Source of the DNA: Streptomyces mirabilis | Lineage (GTDB): Bacteria; Actinomycetota; Actinomycetes; Streptomycetales; Streptomycetaceae | Assembly (NCBI RefSeq): GCF_039503195.1 | Contig: NZ_JBCJKP010000001.1 | Coordinates: 10,168,001 to 10,232,000 of the forward strand | Direction: 5' to 3' | DNA: 64,000 nucleotides | Shown: positions 26,712 through 35,179 of the stretch, one piece after another | How the letters are laid out: each line of letters starts with the position of its first letter | How positions within the stretch are numbered: the stretch's first letter is position 1 | Notes under the pieces: generated by a model | What the model was told of the DNA's origin: nothing | Seen by the model: the letters and a program-made list of their open reading frames with translations, nothing else | Databases searched by the model: none | Position numbers and translations under genes: made by a program

Positions 26712-27305
26712 ATGATCGAATCGAATGCGAAGGCGGATCTTCTCCGCTCTCTGCAAGCCGCCCGCGACGCCCTGCTGTGGAAGCTCGACGGGCTGTCGGA
26801 GTACGACGTCCGCCGTCCGCTGACGCCGACCGGAACGAATCTGTTGGGACTGGTCAAACACGTCACCGGAGTGGAGTTGGGGTACTTCGGAGACACCTTC
26901 GAGCGGCCGTTCTTCGAAGAGCCGCCGCTCTGGTTCACGGCCGACGCCGAGCGCAACGCGGACATGTGGGCCGACACCGATGAGTCGCGCGAACAGATCG
27001 TCGGACTCTACCGCCAGGCGTGGAAGCACTCGGACACCACGATCGAGACCTTCGCGCTCGACGCGATCGGTCGTGTGGCGTGGTGGCCCGAGGACCGAAG
27101 AGAGGTGACGCTGCACCAGGTCCTGGTGCGCGTGGTCGCCGACACCCACCGGCACGCGGGCCACGCCGACATTCTCCGGGAGTCCATCGACGGGGCTGCC
27201 GGGATGTGGGAAGGCAATGACGCCATGCCCTCGGGCGACCGGTCGTGGTGGGACAGCCATCGAAGCCGACTGGAGCGCGTGGCGCGGGAAACCGGCCGCG
27301 ACTGA
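26712..27305 (+). CDS. DinB/DUF664 family protein (first copy)
   Basis: About 197 residues forming a DinB-like four-helix bundle. The expected metal-binding His positions are present in LVKHVTGVE and DTHRHAGHADILRESIDG. Proteins of this fold include thiol-dependent metalloenzymes (mycothiol or bacillithiol S-transferases), but most DUF664 members are uncharacterised. The ATG at 26712 begins the first helix (MIESNAKADLL); the ATG at 26676 would add 12 residues, and neither has a clear ribosome site. A related gene lies 0.7 kb downstream. Confidence 0.8.
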   Translation: MIESNAKADLLRSLQAARDALLWKLDGLSEYDVRRPLTPTGTNLLGLVKHVTGVELGYFGDTFERPFFEEPPLWFTADAERNADMWADTDESREQIVGLYRQAWKHSDTTIETFALDAIGRVAWWPEDRREVTLHQVLVRVVADTHRHAGHADILRESIDGAAGMWEGNDAMPSGDRSWWDSHRSRLERVARETGRD

Positions 27306-27343
27306 CGCCGCCCCACCGAGCAGGAATTCTCCGATCCCGGAAG

Positions 27344-27820
27344 TCAGTTCCACAGGGGAAGGTCGACCCATTGCCCGAATCCGTCCGGCTTCCCATTGGT
27401 GTAGACGAGGCTCAGCTGGGTGTAGTGCGACAGATCAGGGTGCTTCTTCCAAGGCTGCGGGGCGTTGAGCCGCACGATCACCCGGTACGAGTGGAACTTG
27501 CCCGCGGCGCAGTACGGCTTGCAGTCGTTCACCACATTGAAGCCCTCGGCCACCGCGGAGTCCGGGTGCCACTGGGACCAGCGGAGCGAGGTGAGGCGGC
27601 TGTTGCCGTCACCGCACGCGAGAATGAAATCGGTGGGGCGCACCTGCGGGTGCCAGAAGCAGTCGACCATCACGGGCTGTCCCGCCCGGCGCTGCACGCT
27701 GGGCGTGGACGGCGTGGACGGCGGTGACGGAGCTGGGGCGGAGGAAGCTGTTCCCGCGATTGCTGCGAGCGACACAGCGGCACAGAACGTCACCGCTGTC
27801 CTCACTGTGCGTCTTGGCAT
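27344..27820 (-). CDS. Small secreted protein of unknown function
   Basis: About 158 residues. A signal peptide (MPRRTVRTAVTFCAAVSLAAIAG) is followed by a Pro/Ser/Thr linker and a domain with conserved-looking Cys (VDCFWHP, ILACGDGNS, NDCKPYC) and Trp residues. Start ATG 27820 has GGGAG six bases upstream. This domain is frequent in Streptomyces secretomes, but I cannot name a function; the paired Cys suggest disulphide bonds. It converges with the DinB-like gene, leaving only 38 bp between the stops. Confidence 0.8.
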   Translation of the reverse strand: MPRRTVRTAVTFCAAVSLAAIAGTASSAPAPSPPSTPSTPSVQRRAGQPVMVDCFWHPQVRPTDFILACGDGNSRLTSLRWSQWHPDSAVAEGFNVVNDCKPYCAAGKFHSYRVIVRLNAPQPWKKHPDLSHYTQLSLVYTNGKPDGFGQWVDLPLWN

Positions 27821-27988
27821 GTTCGCTCCCAGTCGCAATCTCTTTCGACCAGCAGGCCCGGTGCCTGGTCCGCCCCTTCTTGCGGCGGTCGGCTCCTGTA
27901 TCGACGCTACGACGCTGTCGGAGGATGCACCACTCGCACGGAGTAACGCGTGCTCCCTCCCAGCGACGAACCCCGAAGGAGAGACAGT

Positions 27989-28543
27989 GTGAGTACGACC
28001 AATCCACGGCGGCGGGCCGCCATGTTCGTCAGAGACGACGATCCCCGGCTCGATGCTCCCTCGACCGGCGAGGAGCGAGCCATGCTCATCGGATTCCTCA
28101 GGGCCCAGCGGACGACGCTGGAGCTGAAGTGCGCGGGTCTGGAGGGGGAGTTGGCCCGACGCTCCGTCGAGCCCTCCACGCTCTCGCTGCTCGGACTCGT
28201 ACGCCATCTCGCCGACGTGGAGCGCCGATGGTTCCGTCAGGTTCTCGCCGGTCAGGACGCGCCACCACGCTTCTCGTCGCCGGTGGAACCAGACGGTGAC
28301 TTCGACGGCGCGGCTGCCGGTCCCGACCGTGTGACCGAAGCGTGGCAGGCGTGGCGCGACGAGGTCGCGTTCGCCGACGCCTTCACCAAGCACGCGCCCC
28401 ACCTCGACATCGCGGGCAAGGACGCGTGGCGTGGGACGGTCTCGCTGCGCTGGGTGCTGATCCACCTGATCGAGGAATACGCCCGTCACAACGGACACGC
28501 GGATCTCCTCCGCGAACGCATCGACGGGGCGATCGGCGTCTGA
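27989..28543 (+). CDS. DinB/DUF664 family protein (second copy)
   Basis: About 184 residues, the same four-helix fold as the gene at 26712. The His-bearing segments LVRHLADVERRWF and EYARHNGHADLLRERIDG match. GTG 27989 was chosen because GAAGGAG ends a few bases upstream. The two copies share the C-terminal signature RHxGHADxLRExIDGA but are otherwise distinct, so they are paralogues rather than a fresh duplication. Catalytic role unknown; metal- or thiol-dependent chemistry is the family precedent. Confidence 0.82.
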   Translation: MSTTNPRRRAAMFVRDDDPRLDAPSTGEERAMLIGFLRAQRTTLELKCAGLEGELARRSVEPSTLSLLGLVRHLADVERRWFRQVLAGQDAPPRFSSPVEPDGDFDGAAAGPDRVTEAWQAWRDEVAFADAFTKHAPHLDIAGKDAWRGTVSLRWVLIHLIEEYARHNGHADLLRERIDGAIGV

Positions 28544-28644
28544 GGAGGTGATGTCGGAGCTTGATCCGCCACACCAAGTCGGCCGTTGCACCGAGCGTGT
28601 CGTCAGCCCAGCGGTTCTGTGGCAGCGTGTCCGCCGTGGGGGAG

Positions 28645-29187
28645 ATGGTGGAGCAAGTGGACGAGCAGGACCACACGGTGGGGGTGGTGGATCGAGGCGA
28701 GGCCATCCGCCGAAGGTGGCTGCACCGGGTTGCCACCACGGTCTGCCACGACCCTGACGGTCGGATCCTCGTCCACCGGCGCCCCGATCACGTTTCCCGC
28801 TTCCCCGGCCAGTACAACTGGCTGGTCGGTGGTGCCGTGGGCGTGGGCGAGACCTACCCGGCGGCAGCCTCGCGCGAACTCGCCGAAGAACTCGGGGTCC
28901 ACACCCCGACGCGGTTCCTCTCCAAGTACCTGTGTCGGGGTGTCATCAGTCCGTACTGGCTCGGCCTGCACGAGGCGGTCCTCGACCAGCCGGTCGTACC
29001 TGATGGCTCGGAAGTCGCCTGGCACGCCTGGCTCACCCCGGTTGAGCTGCGCGCTGCGATGTACGACACCACGTTCGTCCCCGACGCCCGCGACGCGTTT
29101 GTCCGGTACCAGGCGGAGAACGCGGATCCACGCGGCCCCTTGCCACGAGACTCGACGCTCCCACCGCGTCCGGAACGCCCACACTGA
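28645..29187 (+). CDS. NUDIX hydrolase
   Basis: About 180 residues. The Nudix box is complete: GGAVGVGETYPAAASRELAE followed by ELGV, giving the GX5EX7REUXEEXGU pattern that binds Mg2+ at the diphosphate. The N-terminal VDEQDHTVGVVDRGEAIRR and RVATTVCHDPDGRILVHRR resemble the YfcD/IPP-isomerase-like Nudix group. Substrate is a nucleoside-diphosphate-type compound, not further defined. ATG 28645 fits the family N-terminus but abuts a GGGGGAG tract, so translation may begin at GTG 28636 or further upstream. Confidence 0.85.
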   Translation: MVEQVDEQDHTVGVVDRGEAIRRRWLHRVATTVCHDPDGRILVHRRPDHVSRFPGQYNWLVGGAVGVGETYPAAASRELAEELGVHTPTRFLSKYLCRGVISPYWLGLHEAVLDQPVVPDGSEVAWHAWLTPVELRAAMYDTTFVPDARDAFVRYQAENADPRGPLPRDSTLPPRPERPH

Positions 29188-29394
29188 CCGCTCCCCACCG
29201 AGCGGAACGGGTCCCGCCAGGCTCCTCTTTCCACCACCAGGGGGTAGAGGGGGCTGTGTGTGCGGCGTCCCGCCAACTCGAAGCTCAACACGCCCTGCAG
29301 ACGCCCCCACAGGACCCTGGACCCGCGGACGAAAAGGAGTTGGCTCTCGATCGCCGGGCCGGGACAATCCGGGGTGAAGGGCGGGGGAGGACGT

Positions 29395-30453
29395 ATGGCC
29401 GTGTTCGTGTGCGCGTCGTGCGGCGCCGCGTTGACCGCCCGCTTGTCGCAGGTGGCGCTTCCCGTCCACGCCGGCCACAGGTACGGACACGAACTGCTGC
29501 CCGCGCTCATGGAACCGGGCACATACGCCGTGGACCCGGAACCGTCCGGGCCGCCATGGCGGGCGTGGAGTGAGATCGGGGTGGACGAAGCGGAAGCCCG
29601 GGGCGTGTTCGCGCCGGTTCCCGCGCTGTCCTTCGGCGCGCCGGGAGCGATCGTCGTCGCGCCGGGTGACACCCGCGGCACCGTCCTGATCCCCGAGCGC
29701 TGCGACGGCTACTGCATGGGGCTGGACGGGAGGGACGGCCCCAACCTGGCCTGCGCGCAATGCGGGCGGGCCGTGGCGACCCGCATCGACGACTGCTCCT
29801 CTTGGCAGGCGGTGTGGCTCGACCCGCAGGCAGTGCGCCCCCTTCCCGCTGAAGGCCCCGTGCCCTGGACGGTCGACTGGGAGATGATGGTCGACGAGCG
29901 GCAGGACGCGCCGCCGGTCGAGCCGCCCGGAGTGTGGAGCCCACGGTGGGTGGTGGCGGTCGGGGCCGCGCTGGCCCACCTGTTGGCGGCCTCGGCGGGT
30001 ACGCCCGTGGCCGTCCCTCACGGCCTTCTCGCCGACACGTTCGGCCGCGCGCTGGACGCTCTGCTCCCGCCGGGACCGCCGGTGAAGAGCGTGGTCCTGG
30101 CCGGCCCGGGCCTGCCTGATCCCGACCCCTCCTCCGACATCGCGCTGGTTCCGCGACATCCGCAGACGGGGACGTCGTGGCAGCCGGCAGCGATGGTGGA
30201 CACCGTGCCGTTGGCTGCCGACGTGTGGATGCATCTGGCCTTCCAGCACGGCCGGTTGCGCGTCCCCGCGACAGGCGGAATGCCCGAGGGTGTCTTCCGC
30301 GACGACCCGCTGCCGATGCATCCATGGGGGGCGTTCCGGCCTGACGCGAGAGCGTTCCTCCACACGCTCGCACGACGGCCCGCCGTCCGCCGGCCGTGGC
30401 TGCGCAGGATCTACGACCGCGTGAGCGACCACCCCTACGCTCGCCCGTTCTAG
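29395..30453 (+). CDS. Hypothetical protein with zinc-ribbon-like N-terminus
   Basis: About 352 residues. Start ATG 29395 has GGGGGAGG four bases upstream. Two Cys pairs, FVCASCGAAL at residues 4-13 and NLACAQCGRA near 122, could together bind a zinc ion. The remainder has no signal peptide or membrane helix and includes HPWGAFRPDARAFLHTLARR at the C-terminus. I recognise only a generic actinobacterial hypothetical family. It stands alone between a Nudix gene and a broken isomerase gene. Confidence 0.72.
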   Translation: MAVFVCASCGAALTARLSQVALPVHAGHRYGHELLPALMEPGTYAVDPEPSGPPWRAWSEIGVDEAEARGVFAPVPALSFGAPGAIVVAPGDTRGTVLIPERCDGYCMGLDGRDGPNLACAQCGRAVATRIDDCSSWQAVWLDPQAVRPLPAEGPVPWTVDWEMMVDERQDAPPVEPPGVWSPRWVVAVGAALAHLLAASAGTPVAVPHGLLADTFGRALDALLPPGPPVKSVVLAGPGLPDPDPSSDIALVPRHPQTGTSWQPAAMVDTVPLAADVWMHLAFQHGRLRVPATGGMPEGVFRDDPLPMHPWGAFRPDARAFLHTLARRPAVRRPWLRRIYDRVSDHPYARPF

Positions 30454-30496
30454 CCAGGAGCATCGCACGCAGCGGGTGCAGGCCTGAGGGGGCCGG

Positions 30497-30957
30497 TCGG
30501 CCAGTCGAGCCGGGAGACCGCGGACGGCATCGACGCACCGACCGACCCGCTCTTGTGGGCCGACGCCCGCCATCGCCTCCTCGCGGAGCGGTATCTCAAG
30601 GCCGATGGCAAGGTCGCGCGGCAGTACCTCGAGCATGTCCAGCAAGGGCAGTTCGCCCGTCCCGGGCACCATCCGCTCGAACATCGCCTCTTCCATGTAG
30701 TGGGGGATGGCGGGCACCAACGGGGCGTCGCTGAGCTGGATGTAGCCGATGACACCAGGATCGAGCCGCGCGAGGTCGTCCGGCCCGGAACCGGACCGCA
30801 CGATGTGCATCGTGTCGACCAGGAGGCGGAAGTCGGGCCGCCGACCTGACGAACGACGTCGAGTGCGCTGGGCAGATTCGGGACCGTCAGGCCCGGACTG
30901 GCTTCCACCGTCGTCTCCATCCCGAGTGACGCGGCGTTCTCGCGAGGATGCCGAACG
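30497..30957 (-). pseudogene. Sugar-phosphate isomerase/epimerase C-terminal fragment
   Basis: The remaining codons read NAASLGMETTVEASPGLTVP and then, after a frame change near 30841 (fits one missing base in GGCCC), PDFRLLVDTMHIVRSGSGPD, GVIGYIQLSDAPLVP and PGTGELPLLDMLEVL. The DTMHIxRSG and YIQLSDAP segments supply the metal-binding His and Asp of the xylose-isomerase-like TIM barrel (AP_endonuc_2). Roughly the first half of a 270-residue protein is missing; the break coincides with the start of the divergent VOC gene, which points to a rearrangement there. Confidence 0.65.
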
Positions 30958-30986
30958 GCCGATGTGGCCAGCCACCCGGGGGTGCC

Positions 30987-31403
30987 GTGACCTTGCAGCG
31001 GATCGAAGTCGGGCTGGTCAGCGCCGACGAAGCCTTGGTGGAGTTCTTCGCCGCCGTGTCCGAACTGGAACGGCTCCCGGCGGTCAGGTCGGGCTCTGGA
31101 GTCGTGCACCGGCTCGAGGCACCCGGCCCGCAGATCAAGGTGATGGTTCCTTCGCGGCGGCCCGCCTGCGCCGCACCGGCCGAGCTCTTCTTTCAGTTGA
31201 CCGGCGTGCGCTGTCTGACCATGTACGTCGATGATCTCGACGGGATCATCGAACGCGGTGTGGCCCGCGGCGGACGTGTGCGGCACGGTCCCATGGATGT
31301 GGGTCCCGGAGTGCGCGTCGCCGTCCTCCAGGATCCCGACGGCAACGCCAGAGAAGTGGTCGACGGCGCTCCCGAACCGGTCGGCGCCGCCTCACCGGGA
31401 TGA
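30987..31403 (+). CDS. VOC/glyoxalase-fold protein
   Basis: About 138 residues with paired beta-alpha-beta-beta-beta modules. The opening strand is LQRIEVGLVSADEALVEFFA and the closing module includes CLTMYVDDLDGIIERGVARG and VLQDPDGNAREVV, the usual end of a VOC metal-site module. Members are dioxygenases, isomerases or resistance proteins; function here is open. GTG 30987 was selected for the GGGGG tract upstream and the immediate first strand. The N-terminal metal ligand (His) is not obvious, so catalysis is uncertain. Confidence 0.75.
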   Translation: MTLQRIEVGLVSADEALVEFFAAVSELERLPAVRSGSGVVHRLEAPGPQIKVMVPSRRPACAAPAELFFQLTGVRCLTMYVDDLDGIIERGVARGGRVRHGPMDVGPGVRVAVLQDPDGNAREVVDGAPEPVGAASPG

Positions 31404-31498
31404 CGCAAGTCCATCCTCCTGGCCCGGCGGTGTCCCACTGTTCCCGGGCAAGCCCGCCGTCCCGAAAAGCCTGCGGTCCCGACTCGTGGTCGCATGAC

Positions 31499-31534
31499 GG
31501 CAGTGATGCCACTACATTTGGTGTCATGACTGCC
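31499..31534. promoter_or_regulatory. Operator and leaderless promoter of the toxin-antitoxin pair
   Basis: GGCAGTGATGCCAC (31499-31512) and GTGTCATGACTGCC (31521-31534) form an inverted repeat with 12 of 14 positions paired. The right arm contains the ATG of the antitoxin gene at 31526. TACATT (31513-31518) between the arms ends seven bases before that ATG, as expected for a leaderless transcript. An RHH antitoxin binding here would block both polymerase and translation start, giving tight autoregulation. Confidence 0.65.
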
Positions 31535-31711
31535 ATCACCCTGCGGATTCCCGACGCCATGGACAAGGCGCTGCGCGACGCCGCGGCCGGCGCGCCCTCA
31601 CTGAACGACTACATCCTCCGAGCCGTGCGTCGGCAGATGACGCTGGACGCCGCCCGTCGGCTCGCCCGGATCGAGCCCCTCGATCTGGGCGGCGAGGGCG
31701 ACGCCCTGTGA
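31526..31711 (+). CDS. Ribbon-helix-helix antitoxin
   Basis: 61 residues. ITLRIPDAMDKALRDAA supplies the beta-strand and first helix of an RHH DNA-binding dimer, and SLNDYILRAVRRQM the second helix; the tail (IEPLDLGGEGDAL) is suited to wrapping the toxin. There is no ribosome site, but a -10 element lies seven bases before the ATG. The stop overlaps the next gene's GTG by four bases (GTGA), the standard arrangement of type II toxin-antitoxin pairs. Inferred role: neutralise the downstream protein and repress the operon. Confidence 0.75.
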   Translation: MTAITLRIPDAMDKALRDAAAGAPSLNDYILRAVRRQMTLDAARRLARIEPLDLGGEGDAL

Positions 31712-32019
31712 CGATCCAGAAGAGCGATGTATGGGACGTCGACACCGGCAAGGGAAACCGCACGGTCCTCGTCGTCAGCCTCGACGGGCTGGCCGACGCG
31801 TACGGCGCCGTGGTCGCCCTGGTGCTGCACGCCCCGGCCGTGCACCCCGATACGGCGATGAGCGTGCGCCTGACCACCCCGGTCGACGCCTCGGTCGTCG
31901 CCGTCAACCTGCTCCAGCTTTCCGCGGCGCGTTTCGAGACCGCCACCCTGCTCGGCAACATCGGGCCCCAGCAGCAGGCGCTCATCGACAACGCGCTCCG
32001 GGCGGTCCTCGACCTGTGA
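31708..32019 (+). CDS. MazF/PemK-like toxin
   Basis: 103 residues. The pattern KSDVWDVDTGKGNRTVLVVS opens like a MazF beta-barrel, and VVAVNLLQLSAARFETATLL then IGPQQQALIDNALRAVLDL matches the family's C-terminal strand and helix. MazF proteins are usually sequence-specific endoribonucleases. The Arg and Ser/Thr catalytic positions cannot be assigned with certainty because the N-terminal loop is shorter than usual. Its GTG start overlaps the antitoxin stop, so translation is coupled. Alternative: a diverged CcdB-like barrel. Confidence 0.6.
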   Translation: MTIQKSDVWDVDTGKGNRTVLVVSLDGLADAYGAVVALVLHAPAVHPDTAMSVRLTTPVDASVVAVNLLQLSAARFETATLLGNIGPQQQALIDNALRAVLDL

Positions 32020-32231
32020 GGTGCGCGGCCCAGCCCGCATGCCCCGCTGGACCTCCTGGAGCGCCCTGCTCGGGTATACGATCAGATGGTGCGCGGTGAG
32101 CAGGGCGGATTGCCTGTGCGGCGTCTTCCTGAAGGGCTGCGCGCCTGGGAAATGGGAGCCATCGCCCCTGGCGCAGGCCCTGGCGTCCGTCGGGAACCCC
32201 GGCCCTGATGAGCGCCGCGCAAGGAGTGCTC

Positions 32232-32465
32232 ATGACCAGTCCACACGAGATCGATCCGCGCGCTCTCGCTGATCCGCGCAACGTCTATCCGACCGACGAA
32301 GAGTTCTACAGGAGCGGGCGCCCGGCCGACGCCGCACTGCCGGAGGACCGGCCCCGTGGAGGAGAGCCCGCGACGCCGCTGAAGCGGCGGGGGACGTGGG
32401 CGACCGTTGCGCTCGTCGCCGGCATCATCCTGCTGATCCTCGTCGGGATCGCACTGTTCCCGTGA
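32232..32465 (+). CDS. Small tail-anchored membrane protein
   Basis: 77 residues. Start ATG 32232 has AAGGAG five bases upstream; an upstream in-frame codon at 32208 lacks one. The first 55 residues are polar (EIDPRALADPRNVYPTDEEF), followed by a basic stop-transfer-like patch LKRRG and a single hydrophobic helix TVALVAGIILLILVGIALF at the C-terminus. No function is known. Confidence 0.7.
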   Translation: MTSPHEIDPRALADPRNVYPTDEEFYRSGRPADAALPEDRPRGGEPATPLKRRGTWATVALVAGIILLILVGIALFP

Positions 32466-32513
32466 GTGATCGGGAGCAGCCGAAAGTCACCGTCACCAGG
32501 GAGACCCGGACGG

Positions 32514-32546
32514 GGCGGGAGCCGGACACTGGGACCGGCTCCCGCC
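32514..32546. terminator. Bidirectional terminator
   Basis: GGCGGGAGCCGG (32514-32525) pairs perfectly with 32535-32546 around a 9-nt loop, between the convergent small membrane protein and amidase-domain genes. Confidence 0.75.
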
Positions 32547-32559
32547 GGAAGGGGACCGC

Positions 32560-33741
32560 TCAGGTGCGGTAGGCGTAGTACGCCGCGTTCGGGTACGACG
32601 CGATGATGCTCGCCACCGACCTGTTGTAGGTGTTGGTGGAGTGGTACGTCACGTACGGCACGCCCTGCGGGCTGCGGTAGGTGACGATCATGCTGTGATC
32701 CTTGGACCCGTCCTTGTTGAAGTCCATCTGCAGGACGTCACCCACGTCCAACTGGTAGACGTTGGCGAGGCTGGTGACCCGCTTGGAGGACAGGGCGAAC
32801 CACGAGAACTCGTTGACGCCGACGAACGAGTCCGACTGGATGTCGGAGTTGCCGAACCACTTGTGGAAGTCGTCCGTGTAGCCGGGGACGTGCTTCCAGC
32901 CGCCTGCTTTCAGGGACTGGCTGACGAAGTTGGTGCAGTCGCCGCCGGCACCCTGCCCGTTGAAGTTCGGGTAGGCCGGGTTGTAGTTGTTCCAGTACTT
33001 GGCCGCGTACGCCGCCATGGCCTTGTAGTCGTAGCCGGAGGCCGAGAGGTTCTTCGGCTTGGCCGGCGCGGGCCACGTGGTGACGGAGCGGGTCGCCGAG
33101 GGCGGGGCGTCGTCGGCGGCCGTCTTCGGCGCGGCGACGAACGTGGTGGCGGCGACCTGGTTGACCGCGACGCCGTCGTCGGTGTCACGGATGCCGGTCA
33201 GCTGCCAGTCGCCGTTGCGATCGGCCTTGAACGTCAACTCGTGGTGCGCCTGGAAGCCGGTGGTCTTCGGCTCGTTGCCCTTGACCTTCTCGTAGGTCAG
33301 CGTCGTCGTCTCGGTGACGTTGACCGTGGCGTGACGGCCCTTCAGTCGCGTACGGTCCAGCGAGACGCTCGTGTTGGCCGAGCTGTACTTCTCGCCGAGC
33401 GACTCCAAACGGGACTTGCGGCCCCGCAGTTGCGACAGTGCGGACTTCTCCTCGCGCGACAGCGTGGAGGACACCCGCACGTCGCCGGAGAACCGCGACG
33501 ACAGTGACGTGTTCCGACTGGTCTTGCCGCCGTCCACCAGGGCGTCCGTACGGTCGGTGAAGACCGCGTCCGCCAGCCGCTGGAACGTGGCTTTGGTCGA
33601 CGGATCCACGGCGGGGTCGGCGACACTCGACGCGCCCGCGGTCCAGTTGGGCAGCAGCGCGGCGCCGGCGACGACCGAGGCGGCCGCTGCCGTGACTATG
33701 GTCGCCCGTCGCCGCTTACGGCTCAGTTTCCTTGATCTCAA
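32560..33741 (-). CDS. Secreted amidase-domain (Amidase_6) protein
   Basis: About 393 residues. A basic leader (RSRKLSRKRRRATIVTAAAA) and signal peptide precede a low-complexity Ser/Thr-rich region. The C-terminal putative amidase domain starts at about residue 240 with YDYKAMAAYAAKYWNNYNP. It carries a likely catalytic Cys in GGDCTNFVSQSLKAGGW and His in DHSMIVTYRS, consistent with an NlpC/P60-like papain fold. Such proteins probably hydrolyse amide bonds in cell-wall material. The TTG at 33741 has GGGGAA seven bases upstream and no better start lies nearby. The substrate is inferred only. Confidence 0.8.
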   Translation of the reverse strand: MRSRKLSRKRRRATIVTAAAASVVAGAALLPNWTAGASSVADPAVDPSTKATFQRLADAVFTDRTDALVDGGKTSRNTSLSSRFSGDVRVSSTLSREEKSALSQLRGRKSRLESLGEKYSSANTSVSLDRTRLKGRHATVNVTETTTLTYEKVKGNEPKTTGFQAHHELTFKADRNGDWQLTGIRDTDDGVAVNQVAATTFVAAPKTAADDAPPSATRSVTTWPAPAKPKNLSASGYDYKAMAAYAAKYWNNYNPAYPNFNGQGAGGDCTNFVSQSLKAGGWKHVPGYTDDFHKWFGNSDIQSDSFVGVNEFSWFALSSKRVTSLANVYQLDVGDVLQMDFNKDGSKDHSMIVTYRSPQGVPYVTYHSTNTYNRSVASIIASYPNAAYYAYRT

Positions 33742-34083
33742 TGATGTTCCCCTCTACGCCGGTACTCGATACCGGGAGCCGCATCCTCGCACGGCATGTG
33801 TGGCTCCTGTGAAGGGGGTTGCCGAAGTGGCCCAACCGCAACACACGACTCGTCGACGGGACCGTCGTGCCCCAGCCCGCCCCGACGCCGCGCCGCGCGT
33901 TTTCTTCCCGATACCGCTCACCCACACCGGGGCGAAGTTTCCCAAATCACCGTCCCGCGAGGGCGGCACCCCGCCGCCCCTTCGACCTGGTGACCCTTGG
34001 CTCCGCGTTCCGTGCGCCGACCCGCGCAATGTGCCGTACGGCGAAGGGCTGTTACCGACGGCGGGGACGCGCGGGCGTGCGGC
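33742..34083. other. Gene-free interval
   Basis: I see no supported coding sequence or strong hairpin in these 342 bases. Short frames on both strands lack ribosome sites and recognisable domains. It must contain the promoter of the leftward amidase-domain gene. Confidence 0.5.
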
Positions 34084-34915
34084 TCAGGAGGTGACGCGTG
34101 CGAGGACGTCGCGAATGTACCCGGCGATTTCCTCCAGGTGGCTCTCCAGGGCGAAGTGTCCGGACTCGAGGAGATGGATCTCGGCGTCGGGCAGGTCGCG
34201 TGGGAAGGCGCGGGCTCCGTCCGGGCCGAAGATTTCGGCGTTGGACCCCCAACGGCCGGCAGCGGCACCTGGCTGTCGCGGAAGTACTGCTGCAACCGGG
34301 GGTAGAGGGCGACGTTCGTCGGATAGTCCCGGAACAGTGCGGGCTGGATGGCGTCGTTGCCGGGGCGGTCGAGCGGCGCCAGGTCGATGGTCCAGCTGTC
34401 CGGGCTGACGAGGCTCGGATCCGCGACCCCGTTCAGGTGCCGCCATCGGGTCAATTCGAGGGTCAGGGCCCCGCGGAGGGGGGCTTCGTTCTCGGGCGTC
34501 GGGTTCTCGGCGTAGGCGAACAGCGGGTCCCAGAATGCCTTGACGAATCCGTCGGTGGAGCCGTTGCCGTTCTGCGTGATGATCGCGGTGATGCGCTGCG
34601 GAGCCCGTGTGGCGAGCCGCCAGGCGATGGGCGCTCCGTAGCCCTGCGCGTGGACGGCGAACCGGTCGACGCCGAGCTGTTCCAACAGAGCGGCGGTCAC
34701 GTCGGTCGGAGTGTCGAAGGTGTAGTCGAACTCGTCGACCGTCGGCATGGCCCACTGTCCGAATCCGATCATGTCGGGCGCGATGACGCGGTAGGTGTCG
34801 GCGAGTGCCGGGATGAGGTTCCGGAAGATGTGCGAGCTCGTCGGGTCGCCCGCTGCTCCCCGCCGTGGCCCTGCAGGTCGCCCTGGCCGTCACCGTCGAT
34901 ATTGAGGCGGCGCAC
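34084..34915 (-). pseudogene. Alpha/beta-hydrolase (haloalkane dehalogenase/epoxide hydrolase type), frameshifted
   Basis: The pieces, in order, are PTSSHIFRNLIPAL, RVIAPDMIGFGQ, then FAVHAQGYGAPIAWRLA and finally AEIFGPDGARAFPRDLP with LLESGHFALESHLEEIAGYI. SGHFALE holds the catalytic His. The nucleophile elbow reads HAQGYGAPI, where Gly stands in the position normally held by Asp or Ser (GxDxG/GxSxG), so the nucleophile itself is missing. Frames change near 34244 (one base missing in GTTGGGGGTCC) and near 34870, ahead of the PTSSHIF stretch. Loss of the nucleophile as well as the frame argues for real decay rather than only sequencing error. Confidence 0.65.
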
Positions 34916-35179
34916 CAGCCGGGGGCCGTCGACGGGATGCTTCGACGCTCCCGTGTGTACCGTCCTGTCGCGCCGGCGCACGTTCTTCGGGCGTCCCACG
35001 GTGGCTGAGAGCAGAGTCGTGATCTCGTCCTCCCGGTGCGGCGCCGCCGTACGGCGAAGTCGGTCGCCTCGGCATGCTGCTCAGTGATCCGGCCGATCGG
35101 AACCCGGCTTCGTGGGTCATGCGCTCGTTTTCCTCCGGCGTGGGAGGCGAAGAAGCCTACGAAAAGGTACAAAAGTAGT

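Noticed and set aside
29188..29394. Minus-strand frame in the gap before the zinc-ribbon protein
   Set aside because: No ribosome site, and the peptide continues as a shadow of the neighbouring genes.
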